Below are positions 16,645 through 25,759 of a stretch of DNA of 64,000 bases, piece after piece (positions within the stretch are counted from its first letter, which is position 1; each line of letters starts with the position of its first letter). The stretch is from Virgibacillus sp. MSP4-1 (GTDB taxonomy: Bacteria; Bacillota; Bacilli; Bacillales; Alkalibacillaceae), in contig NZ_CP048021.1 in NCBI RefSeq assembly GCF_010092505.1, positions 1,178,001 through 1,242,000 of the forward strand, in the 5' to 3' direction. The position numbers and the translations under genes were made by a program. The notes under the pieces were generated by a model that saw only the letters and a program-made list of their open reading frames with translations, was not told the DNA's origin and ran no database searches.

Positions 16645-17307
16645 TTAGGATAAAGCCTTTTCCCTCTTCCTCATTCGCTTTTGCCCTTCCCTGCATACTT
16701 CTAATAAAGGGCAAATTTCACATTGTGGACTTTGTGCTTTACAGTGATACCTTCCAAAGAAAATCATACGATGATGTGTATCACCCCACTCATCTTCAGG
16801 GATCTTACGCATAAGTGTTTTTTCAACTTCCAGAACAGAATCCTTCCAGCGACAGAATCCTAATCGTTTAGAGACCCGTTCAACATGTGTATCAACGGCA
16901 ATAGCGGGCTTATTGAACGCAACTGATACGACAACGTTGGCTGTTTTTCTTCCTACACCAGGAAGGGTTACTAATTTCTCATGTTCATCAGGAACCTGTC
17001 CATCGTACTGTTCAATTAATATCTCACACAACTTACGAATATTTTTTGATTTATTACGGTATAAGCCAATTCTTTTTATATCACTCTGCAGTTCCTCCAG
17101 TGAAACAGCTAGATAATCCTCAGGAGTTTTATATTTTTCAAATAAATCCTTAGTCACTTTATTCACCAGTGCATCCGTACATTGCGCAGATAGCACGACT
17201 GCGATGAGCAACTCAAATGGGTTTGAATGCGTAAGTTCACATTTAGCTTCAGGAAACATTTCCCCCATTTTGTCAAGACAAAAACGAATCTGTTTTTTTG
17301 TCAGCAT
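16645..17307 (-). CDS. nth: Endonuclease III (DNA glycosylase/AP lyase)
   Basis: A 220-residue base-excision repair enzyme that removes oxidised pyrimidines. It shows the helix-hairpin-helix LPGVGRKTANVVVS (115-128) with catalytic Lys121, catalytic Asp139 in AVDTHVERVSKRLG, and a C-terminal [4Fe-4S] cluster with Cys189, 196, 199 and 205 at the canonical C-x6-C-x2-C-x5-C spacing. It follows dnaD after 17 bp in the same transcript. In B. subtilis ypoC comes next; here nothing follows but gene-free DNA. Confidence 0.97.
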   Translation of the reverse strand: MLTKKQIRFCLDKMGEMFPEAKCELTHSNPFELLIAVVLSAQCTDALVNKVTKDLFEKYKTPEDYLAVSLEELQSDIKRIGLYRNKSKNIRKLCEILIEQYDGQVPDEHEKLVTLPGVGRKTANVVVSVAFNKPAIAVDTHVERVSKRLGFCRWKDSVLEVEKTLMRKIPEDEWGDTHHRMIFFGRYHCKAQSPQCEICPLLEVCREGQKRMRKREKALS

Positions 17308-17324
17308 TAATAGACCACCTCTCC

Positions 17325-18014
17325 CTATTCACCGTCTTCATCTAACCAGTTATAATAAACGGAAGTATCCCTTTTTTTCTTCTTCTGAGTACCGCTTGTC
17401 TGATTGGAATTCTGACGGAAGGACTGACTCACTTTCCTTGCATCTTCAACCGTTTTAACCCCTTTTTTTCTCCATTCTATAAGAATCCGATCTACATAGC
17501 GGAAATTTAATTTTCCCATTAAAACTGCTTCACGAAGAGCCGCTTTAATGAGTGAAGGGGCTAACTGATCATCATCCAGCCAATGATTGATTGTCTCAAT
17601 CTCAATTGGAGACAGAGCCCGGCCAAATTCCTGCTCAAATAGATAAAATAGTTTTCCTTCCTGTTCGGCCTGTTCTTCCTGTTCAGCCTGATCATAAATT
17701 TTCTTCCAAATGGGCTCCAGCGAATACCATTCATAGATGACATGATCCTCCTGGTGCTGTTCAATCTTGATCAGATTCTTATTCATTAATTTTTTAAGTA
17801 CTCGGGCAAGCTCCTGTTCATTAATCGTCATATGTTCGCTGATCGCCTGAATGGAAGGGAGACGATTTCCTTCTGACTGAAGTCGATAAATCTGTAAGAT
17901 AACGACAAGCTCCCCTTCCGTCATTCCTAAAGACGTATAGTTCAGTAAAAGACTCTTAGGGAATGTCATTTGATCAAAAATGACATGATAATAATAAGCT
18001 GAATCGTTTTGCAT
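17325..18014 (-). CDS. dnaD: Primosomal/replication initiation protein DnaD
   Basis: A 229-residue DNA-remodelling protein acting with DnaB and DnaI to load the replicative helicase. The N-terminal winged-helix domain (about 1-110) begins with YHVIFDQMTFPKSLLLNYTS and includes the HTH LPSIQAISEHMTINEQELAR. The C-terminal DDBH2 domain (about 130-195) ends with the family motif YVDRILIEWRKKGVKT. An acidic YYNWLDEDGE tail closes it. Between it and asnS lies the asnS terminator, so dnaD-nth must start from a promoter in 18015-18110, although asnS-dnaD read-through is possible. Confidence 0.95.
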   Translation of the reverse strand: MQNDSAYYYHVIFDQMTFPKSLLLNYTSLGMTEGELVVILQIYRLQSEGNRLPSIQAISEHMTINEQELARVLKKLMNKNLIKIEQHQEDHVIYEWYSLEPIWKKIYDQAEQEEQAEQEGKLFYLFEQEFGRALSPIEIETINHWLDDDQLAPSLIKAALREAVLMGKLNFRYVDRILIEWRKKGVKTVEDARKVSQSFRQNSNQTSGTQKKKKRDTSVYYNWLDEDGE

Positions 18015-18110
18015 GATTATCCCACCTTACCGTTATTATAGCATGTACTCTTGTTGAATCATGTATGAAAAGTTCTGTGGGAATAAATATTAGACCCATT
18101 TAGTTTTATA

Positions 18111-18138
18111 AAAGGCTCCCTGTTATAAGGGAGCCTTT
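18111..18138 (-). terminator. Terminator of the aspB-asnS operon
   Basis: An 11-bp perfect stem (AAAGGCTCCCT, 18111-18121, with AGGGAGCCTTT, 18128-18138), 6-nt loop, and UUUUAUAAAA on the minus strand side. Confidence 0.88.
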
Positions 18139-18163
18139 TACTATAAATCATCTTTTACAGACA

Positions 18164-19459
18164 TCATGGATATAAACGATTTAACAGACGTGGGAACGGA
18201 ATCGTTTCACGTACATGCTCAATTCCTGCAATCCAGGCTACCGTACGCTCTAATCCCAAACCAAAGCCTGAATGAGGAACACTTCCATATTTTCTTAACT
18301 CCAGATACCATTCATAAGCAGGCCCTGTAAGTCCATGCTCCTTGTAACGCTGCTCCATTAAATCCAAATCATCAATACGCTCGGATCCACCGATAATTTC
18401 CCCATATCCTTCAGGAGCAATTAAATCTGCACATAAAACGACATCAGGATTGTCCGGATCCGGCTGCATATAAAAGGCTTTAAGCTTGGTAGGATAATGA
18501 GTGATAAAGACCGGTTTATCATAACTTTCGGCAATGGCTGTTTCGTGAGGTGCTCCGAAATCATCACCCCATTCAACGTCATCAAATCCCTGTTCCTTTA
18601 AAAATTTCAACGCATCATCATATGTAATTCGCGGGAATGGGGCTTGAATGTTTTCAAGTTTTGAAACATCTCGCTCAAGTGCCTGTAATTCAAGCTTACA
18701 GTTTTCCAATACAGATTGAACAATATGAGTGACATACTGTTCCTGCAACTCCAGGCTTTCCTCATGCTTCATAAAGGCCATTTCAGGCTCAATCATCCAG
18801 AATTCAATCAGATGTCTGCGTGTTTTTGATTTTTCGGCACGGAATGTCGGTCCAAAGGAAAATACCTTTCCAAGTGCCATGGCCGCAGCCTCCATATAAA
18901 GCTGTCCACTTTGGGATAAATAAGCATCCTCATCAAAGTATTTTGTATGGAACAATTCTGTTGTGCCTTCTGCAGACGCGCCTGTTAAGATAGGTGGATC
19001 CACCTTCACAAAACCCTGCTGATTATAAAACTCATAAGTGGCCCGAATAATTTCATTCCTGACTTTCATAATCGCATGCTGTTTCTTGGATCGTAACCAT
19101 AAATGGCGATGATCCATTAAGAATTCTGTCCCATGATTCTTCGGTGTAATCGGATAATCTACGGCTTCATGGATAAGTTCAATGCCGCTCACTTGAATTT
19201 CATAGCCAAGCGGAGATCGTGCATCCTCAACTATGGTTCCTGTCACATACAACGAAGACTCCTGTGTAAGCTGCTTCTTAGCTAAATCAAAAACATCTTC
19301 TTCTACATCAGATTTCACTACAACTCCCTGAATAAAACCTGTCCCATCACGAAGCTGCAAAAAGGCAATTTTTCCACTGGAGCGCTTATTGGCAAGCCAC
19401 GCTCCAATTGTTACTTGTTCTCCTACATGTTTATATACTTGATTGATTGTCGTCTTCAT
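18164..19459 (-). CDS. asnS: Asparaginyl-tRNA synthetase
   Basis: A 431-residue class IIb aminoacyl-tRNA synthetase that charges tRNA-Asn. An N-terminal OB-fold anticodon-binding domain (about 15-100) is followed by the catalytic core. The core shows motif 2 in [20 protein letters not shown] and motif 3 in [14 protein letters not shown] near the C-terminus. AsnRS- rather than AspRS-like features include the KSKTRRHL loop and small size. There is no T-box leader because it is inside an operon, 15 bp after aspB. Confidence 0.97.
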   Translation of the reverse strand: MKTTINQVYKHVGEQVTIGAWLANKRSSGKIAFLQLRDGTGFIQGVVVKSDVEEDVFDLAKKQLTQESSLYVTGTIVEDARSPLGYEIQVSGIELIHEAVDYPITPKNHGTEFLMDHRHLWLRSKKQHAIMKVRNEIIRATYEFYNQQGFVKVDPPILTGASAEGTTELFHTKYFDEDAYLSQSGQLYMEAAAMALGKVFSFGPTFRAEKSKTRRHLIEFWMIEPEMAFMKHEESLELQEQYVTHIVQSVLENCKLELQALERDVSKLENIQAPFPRITYDDALKFLKEQGFDDVEWGDDFGAPHETAIAESYDKPVFITHYPTKLKAFYMQPDPDNPDVVLCADLIAPEGYGEIIGGSERIDDLDLMEQRYKEHGLTGPAYEWYLELRKYGSVPHSGFGLGLERTVAWIAGIEHVRETIPFPRLLNRLYP

Positions 19460-19474
19460 GACGCTTCCTCCTAT

Positions 19475-20662
19475 TTAAACGGTTTGATGTTTTGCGATAA
19501 AACGTTTGATACGTTTAGCTGCTTCTTCAAGCTGATCTAAAGAGGTTGCATAGGATAAACGAACATTTTCAGGTGCTCCGAAACCTGATCCCGGAACTAA
19601 TGCAACCTTCTCCTCTTCAAGAAGGGCTTCCACCCAGTCAAAAACATCATCATAACCACAGGCTGCTGCGGCCTCTTTGACATTTGGAAACAGATAAAAG
19701 GCGCCTTTAGGTTTTACACAGCTGACACCTGGTAAATCGGTTACCCACTGATACAGTTTCTCCAATCTCTCTCCGAATGCTTCTTTCATCTTATTTACTT
19801 CCTCTTCAGAAGCAGAATAAGCTGCAAGAGCTCCATACTGCGAAATAGACGTAGGGTTGGAGGTGGAATGGGAAGCAAGGTTTGTCATTGCTTTTATGAT
19901 CGTTTCATTCCCGGCTGCATATCCAATTCTCCATCCTGTCATGGAATGAGACTTGGAGACCCCATTGATAATAACGGTTAATTCTTTAAGTTTATCTGAC
20001 AGTTGTGCAATCGACATGTGGTGATGACCGCCATATATTAACTTTTCGTAAATTTCATCAGAAACAATGGTTATATTATGTTTTAAGCACACATCTCCTA
20101 TTGCCTGTAACTCTTCTTTGGAATATATGACACCTGTTGGATTACTTGGAGAATTAATAATAATTGCTTTGGTTTTATCGGTAATCGCTTGTTCCACCTG
20201 CTCCGGAGTTAATTTAAACTCCTTGTCTTCCTGAGCTTCAACAAATACAGGTTTTCCCTGTGCGAGCTTTATCTGTTCAGGATAACTTACCCAGTACGGA
20301 GTTGGAACAATCACCTCATCACCAGGATTAAGCAACACCTGAAACAAAGTGAATAACGCGTGTTTGGCCCCAATCGTTACAATCAATTCATTTTCACGAT
20401 ATTCAAGATTTTGATCACGTTTGAATTTATTCTGAATCTGCTGCTTTAATTCCGGGAGACCTCCGGAAGGCGTATATTTTGTTCTTCCTTCATCCATAGC
20501 TTTTTTTGCCGCTTGTATAATATGTTCCGGCGTATTAAAATCCGGTTCACCAGCTGCTAAACCGATCACATCATGGCCTTCTTTTTTCAGTGCCTTTGCT
20601 TTAGCCGTGATCGCCAAAGTACTTGAAGGCGTTAAGCTTTGTACACGTTCTGCCAATTCCAT
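19475..20662 (-). CDS. aspB: Pyridoxal phosphate-dependent aspartate aminotransferase
   Basis: A 395-residue class I aminotransferase (subgroup Ib) that interconverts aspartate and oxaloacetate with 2-oxoglutarate/glutamate. PLP-binding residues seen are Asn174 (SPSNPTG), Asp202 and Tyr205 (SDEIYE), Schiff-base Lys237 (VSKSHSMTGWRIGY) and the C-terminal arginine in ENVRLSYA. It makes the aspartate that asparagine synthesis and asnS ultimately depend on; the aspB-asnS pairing is conserved in Bacillus. RBS GAGGAGG. Confidence 0.96.
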   Translation of the reverse strand: MELAERVQSLTPSSTLAITAKAKALKKEGHDVIGLAAGEPDFNTPEHIIQAAKKAMDEGRTKYTPSGGLPELKQQIQNKFKRDQNLEYRENELIVTIGAKHALFTLFQVLLNPGDEVIVPTPYWVSYPEQIKLAQGKPVFVEAQEDKEFKLTPEQVEQAITDKTKAIIINSPSNPTGVIYSKEELQAIGDVCLKHNITIVSDEIYEKLIYGGHHHMSIAQLSDKLKELTVIINGVSKSHSMTGWRIGYAAGNETIIKAMTNLASHSTSNPTSISQYGALAAYSASEEEVNKMKEAFGERLEKLYQWVTDLPGVSCVKPKGAFYLFPNVKEAAAACGYDDVFDWVEALLEEEKVALVPGSGFGAPENVRLSYATSLDQLEEAAKRIKRFIAKHQTV

Positions 20663-20679
20663 TAAGTGGATTCCTCCTC

Positions 20680-21204
20680 TTATTTTTTACTTAGCTTCAC
20701 TTGTTCGTACAAATCTCCATTTTCAAACAAGTACGTTTCAAATACATATTGATGATCATTGTTTTTATAAGTGATTTCCCAGATTACATTTCCATCCTCA
20801 ATACCTGGAGTGATACTTTGCATTGTACAGTCCTGGCACTGTTCCTTCCAGATTGAAGTGATTTTTTCTTTACTTATCCCGTCGTTTTCTTGCACATATG
20901 TAATTTCCTCATCTTTCTCAACAGGAACAAACGCGATTCCATTTATTGCGTTTTCTGAAAGTCCCATGACAACATCATAGGCCTTTTCCCCATTATATCG
21001 CACTATACTATCGATTTCTTCTATAGGCGTTTCCTGTAGCGCCTCTTGTCCGGATTGTTCAAACGTCGCTTCTTTACCCTCCATTGCCGTACTATACACG
21101 TAGATAAAGGATCCGGCAACGATTAAGAAAAGGATGAAAAAAATAAGGGCAACGAGACGAACCCATCTATGTCTCATAAATGGTGAATATTGCTGTTTTT
21201 TCAT
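20680..21204 (-). CDS. ypmB: YpmB, membrane-anchored protein with cystatin-like domain (DUF5590)
   Basis: A 174-residue protein with a short basic cytosolic tail, one membrane helix (about 14-34) and an extracytoplasmic domain, as in B. subtilis YpmB. Its function is unknown. The C-terminal VIWEITYKNNDHQYVFETYL strand-rich segment resembles PepSY/cystatin-like folds. Its start codon lies inside the end of ypmA (38-nt overlap) and AGGAAG sits directly before it, so translation is probably coupled. An in-frame ATG nine codons later has no ribosome site. Confidence 0.82.
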   Translation of the reverse strand: MKKQQYSPFMRHRWVRLVALIFFILFLIVAGSFIYVYSTAMEGKEATFEQSGQEALQETPIEEIDSIVRYNGEKAYDVVMGLSENAINGIAFVPVEKDEEITYVQENDGISKEKITSIWKEQCQDCTMQSITPGIEDGNVIWEITYKNNDHQYVFETYLFENGDLYEQVKLSKK

Positions 21205-21340
21205 CTTCCTGATCCAACGCTAATCCAAACATTAAATCCTTTTCTTTAAGAGTACGATTTAAACAATCCACAATCCTGTAAAGGTTATCTGTTTTTGAAA
21301 CACGTAATGCAGCGAGTGTCTCAGGGCCTGACTGGGTCAT
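21167..21340 (-). CDS. ypmA: YpmA, conserved small protein (DUF4264)
   Basis: A 57-residue cytosolic protein starting MTQSGPETLAALRVSKTDNL and ending EDEKTAIFTIYET, which matches B. subtilis YpmA (about 56 residues). Function unknown. The frame is open for 16 more codons, but a perfect AAGGAGGT six bases before this ATG sets the start. It is the first gene of ypmA-ypmB-aspB-asnS. Confidence 0.85.
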   Translation of the reverse strand: MTQSGPETLAALRVSKTDNLYRIVDCLNRTLKEKDLMFGLALDQEDEKTAIFTIYET

Positions 21341-21570
21341 AAAGTACCTCCTTAACCATTCAGAAGCCATACATAGAAATTTTTGCACCGTATATCATCG
21401 AGTAATGATTCCCAAACTAATGGATGTCTGAAAGGTTACTTCGTTATATATTATAACAATAAATTTCAGTCGCTAAATAGTTAAATCAATAATTCCGATT
21501 AAAATTTTCCTAACCCATACCAAAATGCTGCTTGTACCTGCTTAAGTTTTCATCCAAAAGAAACAATGAG

Positions 21571-21605
21571 ATCGTGTTAACGAAGTCGTTAACACGATTT
21601 TTTTT
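21571..21605 (+). terminator. Strong plus-strand terminator with no upstream plus-strand gene
   Basis: A 13-bp perfect stem (ATCGTGTTAACGA, 21571-21583, with TCGTTAACACGAT, 21586-21598) is followed by eight T on the plus strand only. Both neighbouring genes are on the minus strand. I found no open frame on the plus strand in 21389-21570. Confidence 0.8.
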
Positions 21606-21634
21606 GTGGTCCAGGGGGCTTCCGGGATTGCTAT

Positions 21635-22432
21635 TCACCGGACAAATTCGTAATCTGATGGGGTGAAAATAATCTGAACCGTACCTACCCTTTTCAGATG
21701 ATATACATCAATCCACAGCTCTGTCAGTCGTTCGACAAGTCCTGCATGCAGTTTTTTATCCTTCAGGTCATAAATAATCGCTATATGAGGGTCAAGCTGG
21801 TCTAACAGCTCACCTGTCGGGAAGTTTTTTTCAGCATAATCGGGAATTTTGATAATTTCCGTCTGAATAGGCAAATCCTTCAAGATATCTTCAATCGCCT
21901 GATTCGCTTCTGACATAAAAACCATGGAGTTTTTGCCGAATGTGATATACAATGACATGTTTTGAGAATTCGGACTAACCTTTAAAACTTTAAACCTCAG
22001 ACCTGTACTTGGCTCATAAGTCTCTCCATGCTTCCACTTAACAGTACTGATATCTTCCGTCTTAATATTCACACATGGCTGATGACTCGAACTTGCAATC
22101 TTTTTCACATGATACTTGTCAATAATAACATCTGCATTGCCGCACGCTGTTTCATTTTTATTGGTTAATACTAAGTAATCAATTTGCTGTACTTCCAGCT
22201 CCTCCAACTGCCCGACAAGATCTTCTTCACTATCCTTAGACCCAGTATTAATAAGAATTCGTTTATCCCTGCCAGTCGTAATGAGAAGGGATTCCCCATC
22301 AGTCAGATGAAAGAAGGTAAATTTCACTTCATCTTCAGACAACGTACGCTCAAGAGCCTCTGTTGGAAAGGCTGATAATCCTGCTATTCCAATTGCCAGA
22401 CAAACAATAACAATCTTTTTCCATTTGTTCAC
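21635..22432 (-). CDS. Secreted metallo-beta-lactamase-fold protein lacking metal ligands
   Basis: A 265-residue protein with a signal peptide or membrane anchor (residues 1-26, cleavage after TEA possible). The MBL-fold core resembles the C-terminal domain of ComEC: FHLTDGESLLITTGRDKRIL, INTGS, then IDYLVLT. At the position of the expected HxHxDH zinc motif it reads TNKNETACGNA (90-100), and the later histidine ligands are also not apparent. Catalysis by the usual two-zinc mechanism is therefore unlikely. It sits between dinG and ypmA, a place with no such gene in B. subtilis. Function unknown; a binding or structural role outside the cell is possible. Confidence 0.7.
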   Translation of the reverse strand: MNKWKKIVIVCLAIGIAGLSAFPTEALERTLSEDEVKFTFFHLTDGESLLITTGRDKRILINTGSKDSEEDLVGQLEELEVQQIDYLVLTNKNETACGNADVIIDKYHVKKIASSSHQPCVNIKTEDISTVKWKHGETYEPSTGLRFKVLKVSPNSQNMSLYITFGKNSMVFMSEANQAIEDILKDLPIQTEIIKIPDYAEKNFPTGELLDQLDPHIAIIYDLKDKKLHAGLVERLTELWIDVYHLKRVGTVQIIFTPSDYEFVR

Positions 22433-22489
22433 TGCATCTCACATCCCATCATCAGTATCCAAGAATAGAATGTGTAACTATTCCATAAC

Positions 22490-25243
22490 TTATGAAAACC
22501 ATTTTCGTGCCCGGTCTAATAAAGAGTGTGCATCATCATATAAAAGAGACGCCTGTGGAATGGACTCAATAAAGTATTTGCCATATTTCGCTTTCATTAA
22601 ACGGCCATCACAGACAAACACAATACCTCTATCCTTACTTGAGCGTATTAACCGGCCAAATCCCTGCTTAAAACGGATAACGGCATTGGGCAGGGCAAGC
22701 TGCATAAAAGGATTCTTTCCTTCCTCTCTCAAGGCTTCTGCTTTCGCATGATAAACCGGATGACCAGGGGGTTCAAACGGCAGTCTGACAATCACTACAG
22801 AGGATAGATCTTCGCCGGGTATATCGATACCCTCCCAGAAGGAGCTTGTTCCAAGTAAGATAGCACGATTAAAGGACTGAAAATTTTTCTGCAGCCTTGA
22901 CCGACTCCCGCTGGATATTCCCTGACTGATAATCATGAAATCATCCTGATCAAAGAAACCTTTGAGCATTTCGTGAGTTTTTCGCAGCATTTGATAAGAA
23001 GTGAATAAAACAAGCATTCGTCCATCTGTTATTTGGGCCAATTCGTAAATATTGTAGCTAACGGCCGATAAAAAGTCTTCCTCTTTATCCTTATTTATTT
23101 GTGGCAGGTCATTGGGAACCAGTAATTGAACCTGATCCTCATAGGAAAAGGGGGAAGGAATTTTTTTTGTGAATGCCTCGTCCTCTTCCAGGCCATTTCT
23201 AGTCAAAATATAGCTGAAGGAATGACGGATTGTTAGTGTCGCGCTAGTCAGAATAACACTCTTTTTTTGCTCGTAAAATTGCTGTTTTAATAATGAACCT
23301 GTTTCCATCGGCTCACAATATAAGTAGACTGCATTTCGTGCACCCTTTGCTTCAATTTCTATCCATTTAATCATCGACGTTTCTTCTTCATATAAAAACA
23401 GATGTAAACTCTGAATGAGGGCATCGACTTGTTCAATCTTTCTATTGATTTCTTCTTCATCTTCTTCCTGATTCATGGATTCATCCGTTTGAATGGATTC
23501 TTTGTTGTGATCAAGTCTTACGGACAGATCCTTCAAACTGAAGATAAATCTGGACGCTAAGTCCCCCAGGAATACGACGGTATCCTCTTCCATGTCTTGT
23601 CGATTAAATAGAGTTTGTATACGACCAATATCATTATAGGATGAACGATTCCCCTTTTGGTTCTGTACGAAATCGAACAGATAACGAAACAAGTAATCAG
23701 CATGTTCCTTTGCTTCCGCTATTTCTTCCAGGGATTGGTTATCGGTCAGAATTTCCCCCAGCTCATTTAACAGATATTGAATGGAAACATAATCCACCTT
23801 CATCCCAAAATGTCTTGAAGCCGTCCGGTCTAAATGATGCCCTTCATCAACGATGGCATATTGATAGGAAGGCAGGAACTCATAATTATGGACCATATCT
23901 GTACACAACAAAGCATGGTTGGTGATAATGAGATGCGCTTTCTGTGCACGTCTTCTTATACGTTGATAATACGTCCGGGAAAACCAGGAAGATTTCGGAT
24001 CCAGTGTCCGTTCCGCATCTGCATTTACCCGTCGCCAGAAAATCTGACCACTTGAAGGCAGATGCAATTCATCAACATCTCCAGAGTCTGTTTCCGTTAT
24101 CCAGACCAAAAGAAGGGCTTTCGTTAAAATCACATCATAATTATCATCCCAAGGTGGCTTTTCCAGCTCCTGTTCAAACTTCTTAAGGCTTAAATAATGA
24201 CTTTTCCCCTTTACAATTACCGCATCAAAAGAAACAGGAAACAGGCTTCTAAGCAAAGGAATTTCCTGATCTAAAAGCTGCGATTGAAGCTGTGTTGTAT
24301 AGGTACTAATCACAATTCGTTCATTATGCTGCAAGGCATAGTAAAGCCCCGGAAGCAGATAAGCCAACGTTTTTCCTGTTCCGGTTTCGGCCTCCACGAA
24401 CGCATGCTTCTCTCCCTGAAATGAATCAAAGAGAAACTCTGCCATCTCCCTTTGTCCTTCTCTTGTTTCGTACTCTTTCAAGACTTGTTGAAGCTTACCA
24501 TCCGTTGCAAATACTTCCTCAATAAATTCTCCAAATGAGGTATCCCAGTCATGACTTTCCCGCACAGGTTTTTCCTGCCTTTTTATGCCAAGCCCCCGGT
24601 AAACCTCTATAGACGGATTCGTCTCCTCCAGAGTATATTTCTTATCGTTAATCCACTGAGTGAATAAGGGGTGGAAATCACTATTTAATTTCGGCTCCAG
24701 ATCCAACAGCTTTTCCAGTGTTTCAATCGGAAGATGGTGCGCTTTATCCAGGAGCTTAAGGAGTATCTCTGCTGTTACATACGCATCAGAAAGAGCGCGA
24801 TGAGGCTGCTGATGCTGGACATTAAAATCTTCTGCCAGCTGAGACAGCTTATAGCCTGTAGCTCTTGGTGCAAATATACGGGCAAACTCCACGGTATCGA
24901 TGACTTTTTCCCTAATCGGAGAAAAACCTGCATCCATTAATGCTTCGTTTAAAAAACCGAGATCAAACTGAACATGATGGGCAACAAAATATGCATCCGA
25001 ACATAATTCTATAATATCTTCCGCAATTTCAGTAAAAAGAGGTGCAGACTGAACCTGTTCATCCGTAATCCCTGTTAAATGTGATATAAATAATGGAATT
25101 TCCTGATCAGGTTTTACGTATGTTCCAAATTGCTGTGTAATCACCCCATCTTCTATCACAACGATTCCTACTTCGATAATCTGGTCACCCTTTGTCGGGT
25201 TTTGCCCTGTCGTTTCTAAATCAACCACTGCAAATTTCTTCAT
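22490..25243 (-). CDS. dinG: DinG-family helicase with N-terminal 3'-5' exonuclease domain
   Basis: A 917-residue fusion. Residues 1-170 are a DnaQ/epsilon-type exonuclease (VVDLETTG with the DE pair, HHVQFDLGFL, and HRALSDAYVT). Next is an XPD-like superfamily 2 helicase with Walker A AETGTGKT (about 284-291), Walker B DEGHHL (about 465), and late motifs LLGTSSFWEGIDIPG and QGFGRLIRS. The four cysteines of the XPD iron-sulfur domain are not evident, as is usual for the Firmicute DinG/YpvA type. In Staphylococcus this type acts as a nuclease, not a helicase. Position between panD and ypmA is conserved. Confidence 0.93.
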   Translation of the reverse strand: MKKFAVVDLETTGQNPTKGDQIIEVGIVVIEDGVITQQFGTYVKPDQEIPLFISHLTGITDEQVQSAPLFTEIAEDIIELCSDAYFVAHHVQFDLGFLNEALMDAGFSPIREKVIDTVEFARIFAPRATGYKLSQLAEDFNVQHQQPHRALSDAYVTAEILLKLLDKAHHLPIETLEKLLDLEPKLNSDFHPLFTQWINDKKYTLEETNPSIEVYRGLGIKRQEKPVRESHDWDTSFGEFIEEVFATDGKLQQVLKEYETREGQREMAEFLFDSFQGEKHAFVEAETGTGKTLAYLLPGLYYALQHNERIVISTYTTQLQSQLLDQEIPLLRSLFPVSFDAVIVKGKSHYLSLKKFEQELEKPPWDDNYDVILTKALLLVWITETDSGDVDELHLPSSGQIFWRRVNADAERTLDPKSSWFSRTYYQRIRRRAQKAHLIITNHALLCTDMVHNYEFLPSYQYAIVDEGHHLDRTASRHFGMKVDYVSIQYLLNELGEILTDNQSLEEIAEAKEHADYLFRYLFDFVQNQKGNRSSYNDIGRIQTLFNRQDMEEDTVVFLGDLASRFIFSLKDLSVRLDHNKESIQTDESMNQEEDEEEINRKIEQVDALIQSLHLFLYEEETSMIKWIEIEAKGARNAVYLYCEPMETGSLLKQQFYEQKKSVILTSATLTIRHSFSYILTRNGLEEDEAFTKKIPSPFSYEDQVQLLVPNDLPQINKDKEEDFLSAVSYNIYELAQITDGRMLVLFTSYQMLRKTHEMLKGFFDQDDFMIISQGISSGSRSRLQKNFQSFNRAILLGTSSFWEGIDIPGEDLSSVVIVRLPFEPPGHPVYHAKAEALREEGKNPFMQLALPNAVIRFKQGFGRLIRSSKDRGIVFVCDGRLMKAKYGKYFIESIPQASLLYDDAHSLLDRARKWFS

Positions 25244-25290
25244 GAAGTCACCTTCTTACTATGTATACCATCCAATTTAAGGGGTATTTT

Positions 25291-25320
25291 AAAAAAATAG
25301 CTCCCACGACCGCGGGAGCT
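25291..25320 (-). terminator. Terminator of the pan operon
   Basis: On the minus strand AGCTCCC...GGGAGCT (25314-25320 with 25299-25305) is followed by AUUUUUUU, 27 bp after the panD stop. Confidence 0.87.
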
Positions 25321-25346
25321 CCTGGGAAACGCTATGTGAACACCTA

Positions 25347-25730
25347 CTAGATACTTGTTAAAGGTGGTTCTGCATAAATGATTTCGTCAATCTCATTATC
25401 TTCATTCATAAGTGCAATCACTGGCTGATGTTCAGCAAGCTCACTTTCGGAAAGAACAGCATATGAAATAATTATAATGACATCATTTTCTTGAAACTGT
25501 CTGGCTGCAGCTCCGTTAAGACACATGACACCACTTCCCCGTTCTCCGGAGATAACATAGGTCTCTATTCTGGCTCCATTATTGTTATTTACAATTTGCA
25601 CTTTTTCATGTGGTAAGATGCCCACTTTATCTAATATATCCTGATCAATCGTTACACTTCCAACATAATTCAAATTGGCTTCAGTCACACGTGCACGATG
25701 GATCTTCGCATTCATCATGGTGCGAAACAT
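25347..25730 (-). CDS. panD: Aspartate 1-decarboxylase proenzyme
   Basis: A 127-residue pyruvoyl enzyme that makes beta-alanine from aspartate for pantothenate. Self-cleavage occurs between Gly24 and Ser25 (NYVGSVTID), producing the pyruvoyl group. Lys9, Tyr58-region [10 protein letters not shown] and the GAAARQF block (about 73-79) are present. Normal length. Last gene of the panB-panC-panD cluster, 29 bp after panC. Confidence 0.97.
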   Translation of the reverse strand: MFRTMMNAKIHRARVTEANLNYVGSVTIDQDILDKVGILPHEKVQIVNNNNGARIETYVISGERGSGVMCLNGAAARQFQENDVIIIISYAVLSESELAEHQPVIALMNEDNEIDEIIYAEPPLTSI

Positions 25731-25759
25731 AGTTTATTTCCCCCTAAATCCTTATTCAA

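Noticed and set aside
16551-16814. 87-codon plus-strand frame near the end of nth
   Set aside because: More than half is antisense to conserved nth codons, and composition is that of a shadow frame.
18164-21340. T-box or other leader for asnS/aspB
   Set aside because: Genes are in tight operon order and the upstream region lacks the T-box GGGTGG-type sequence.
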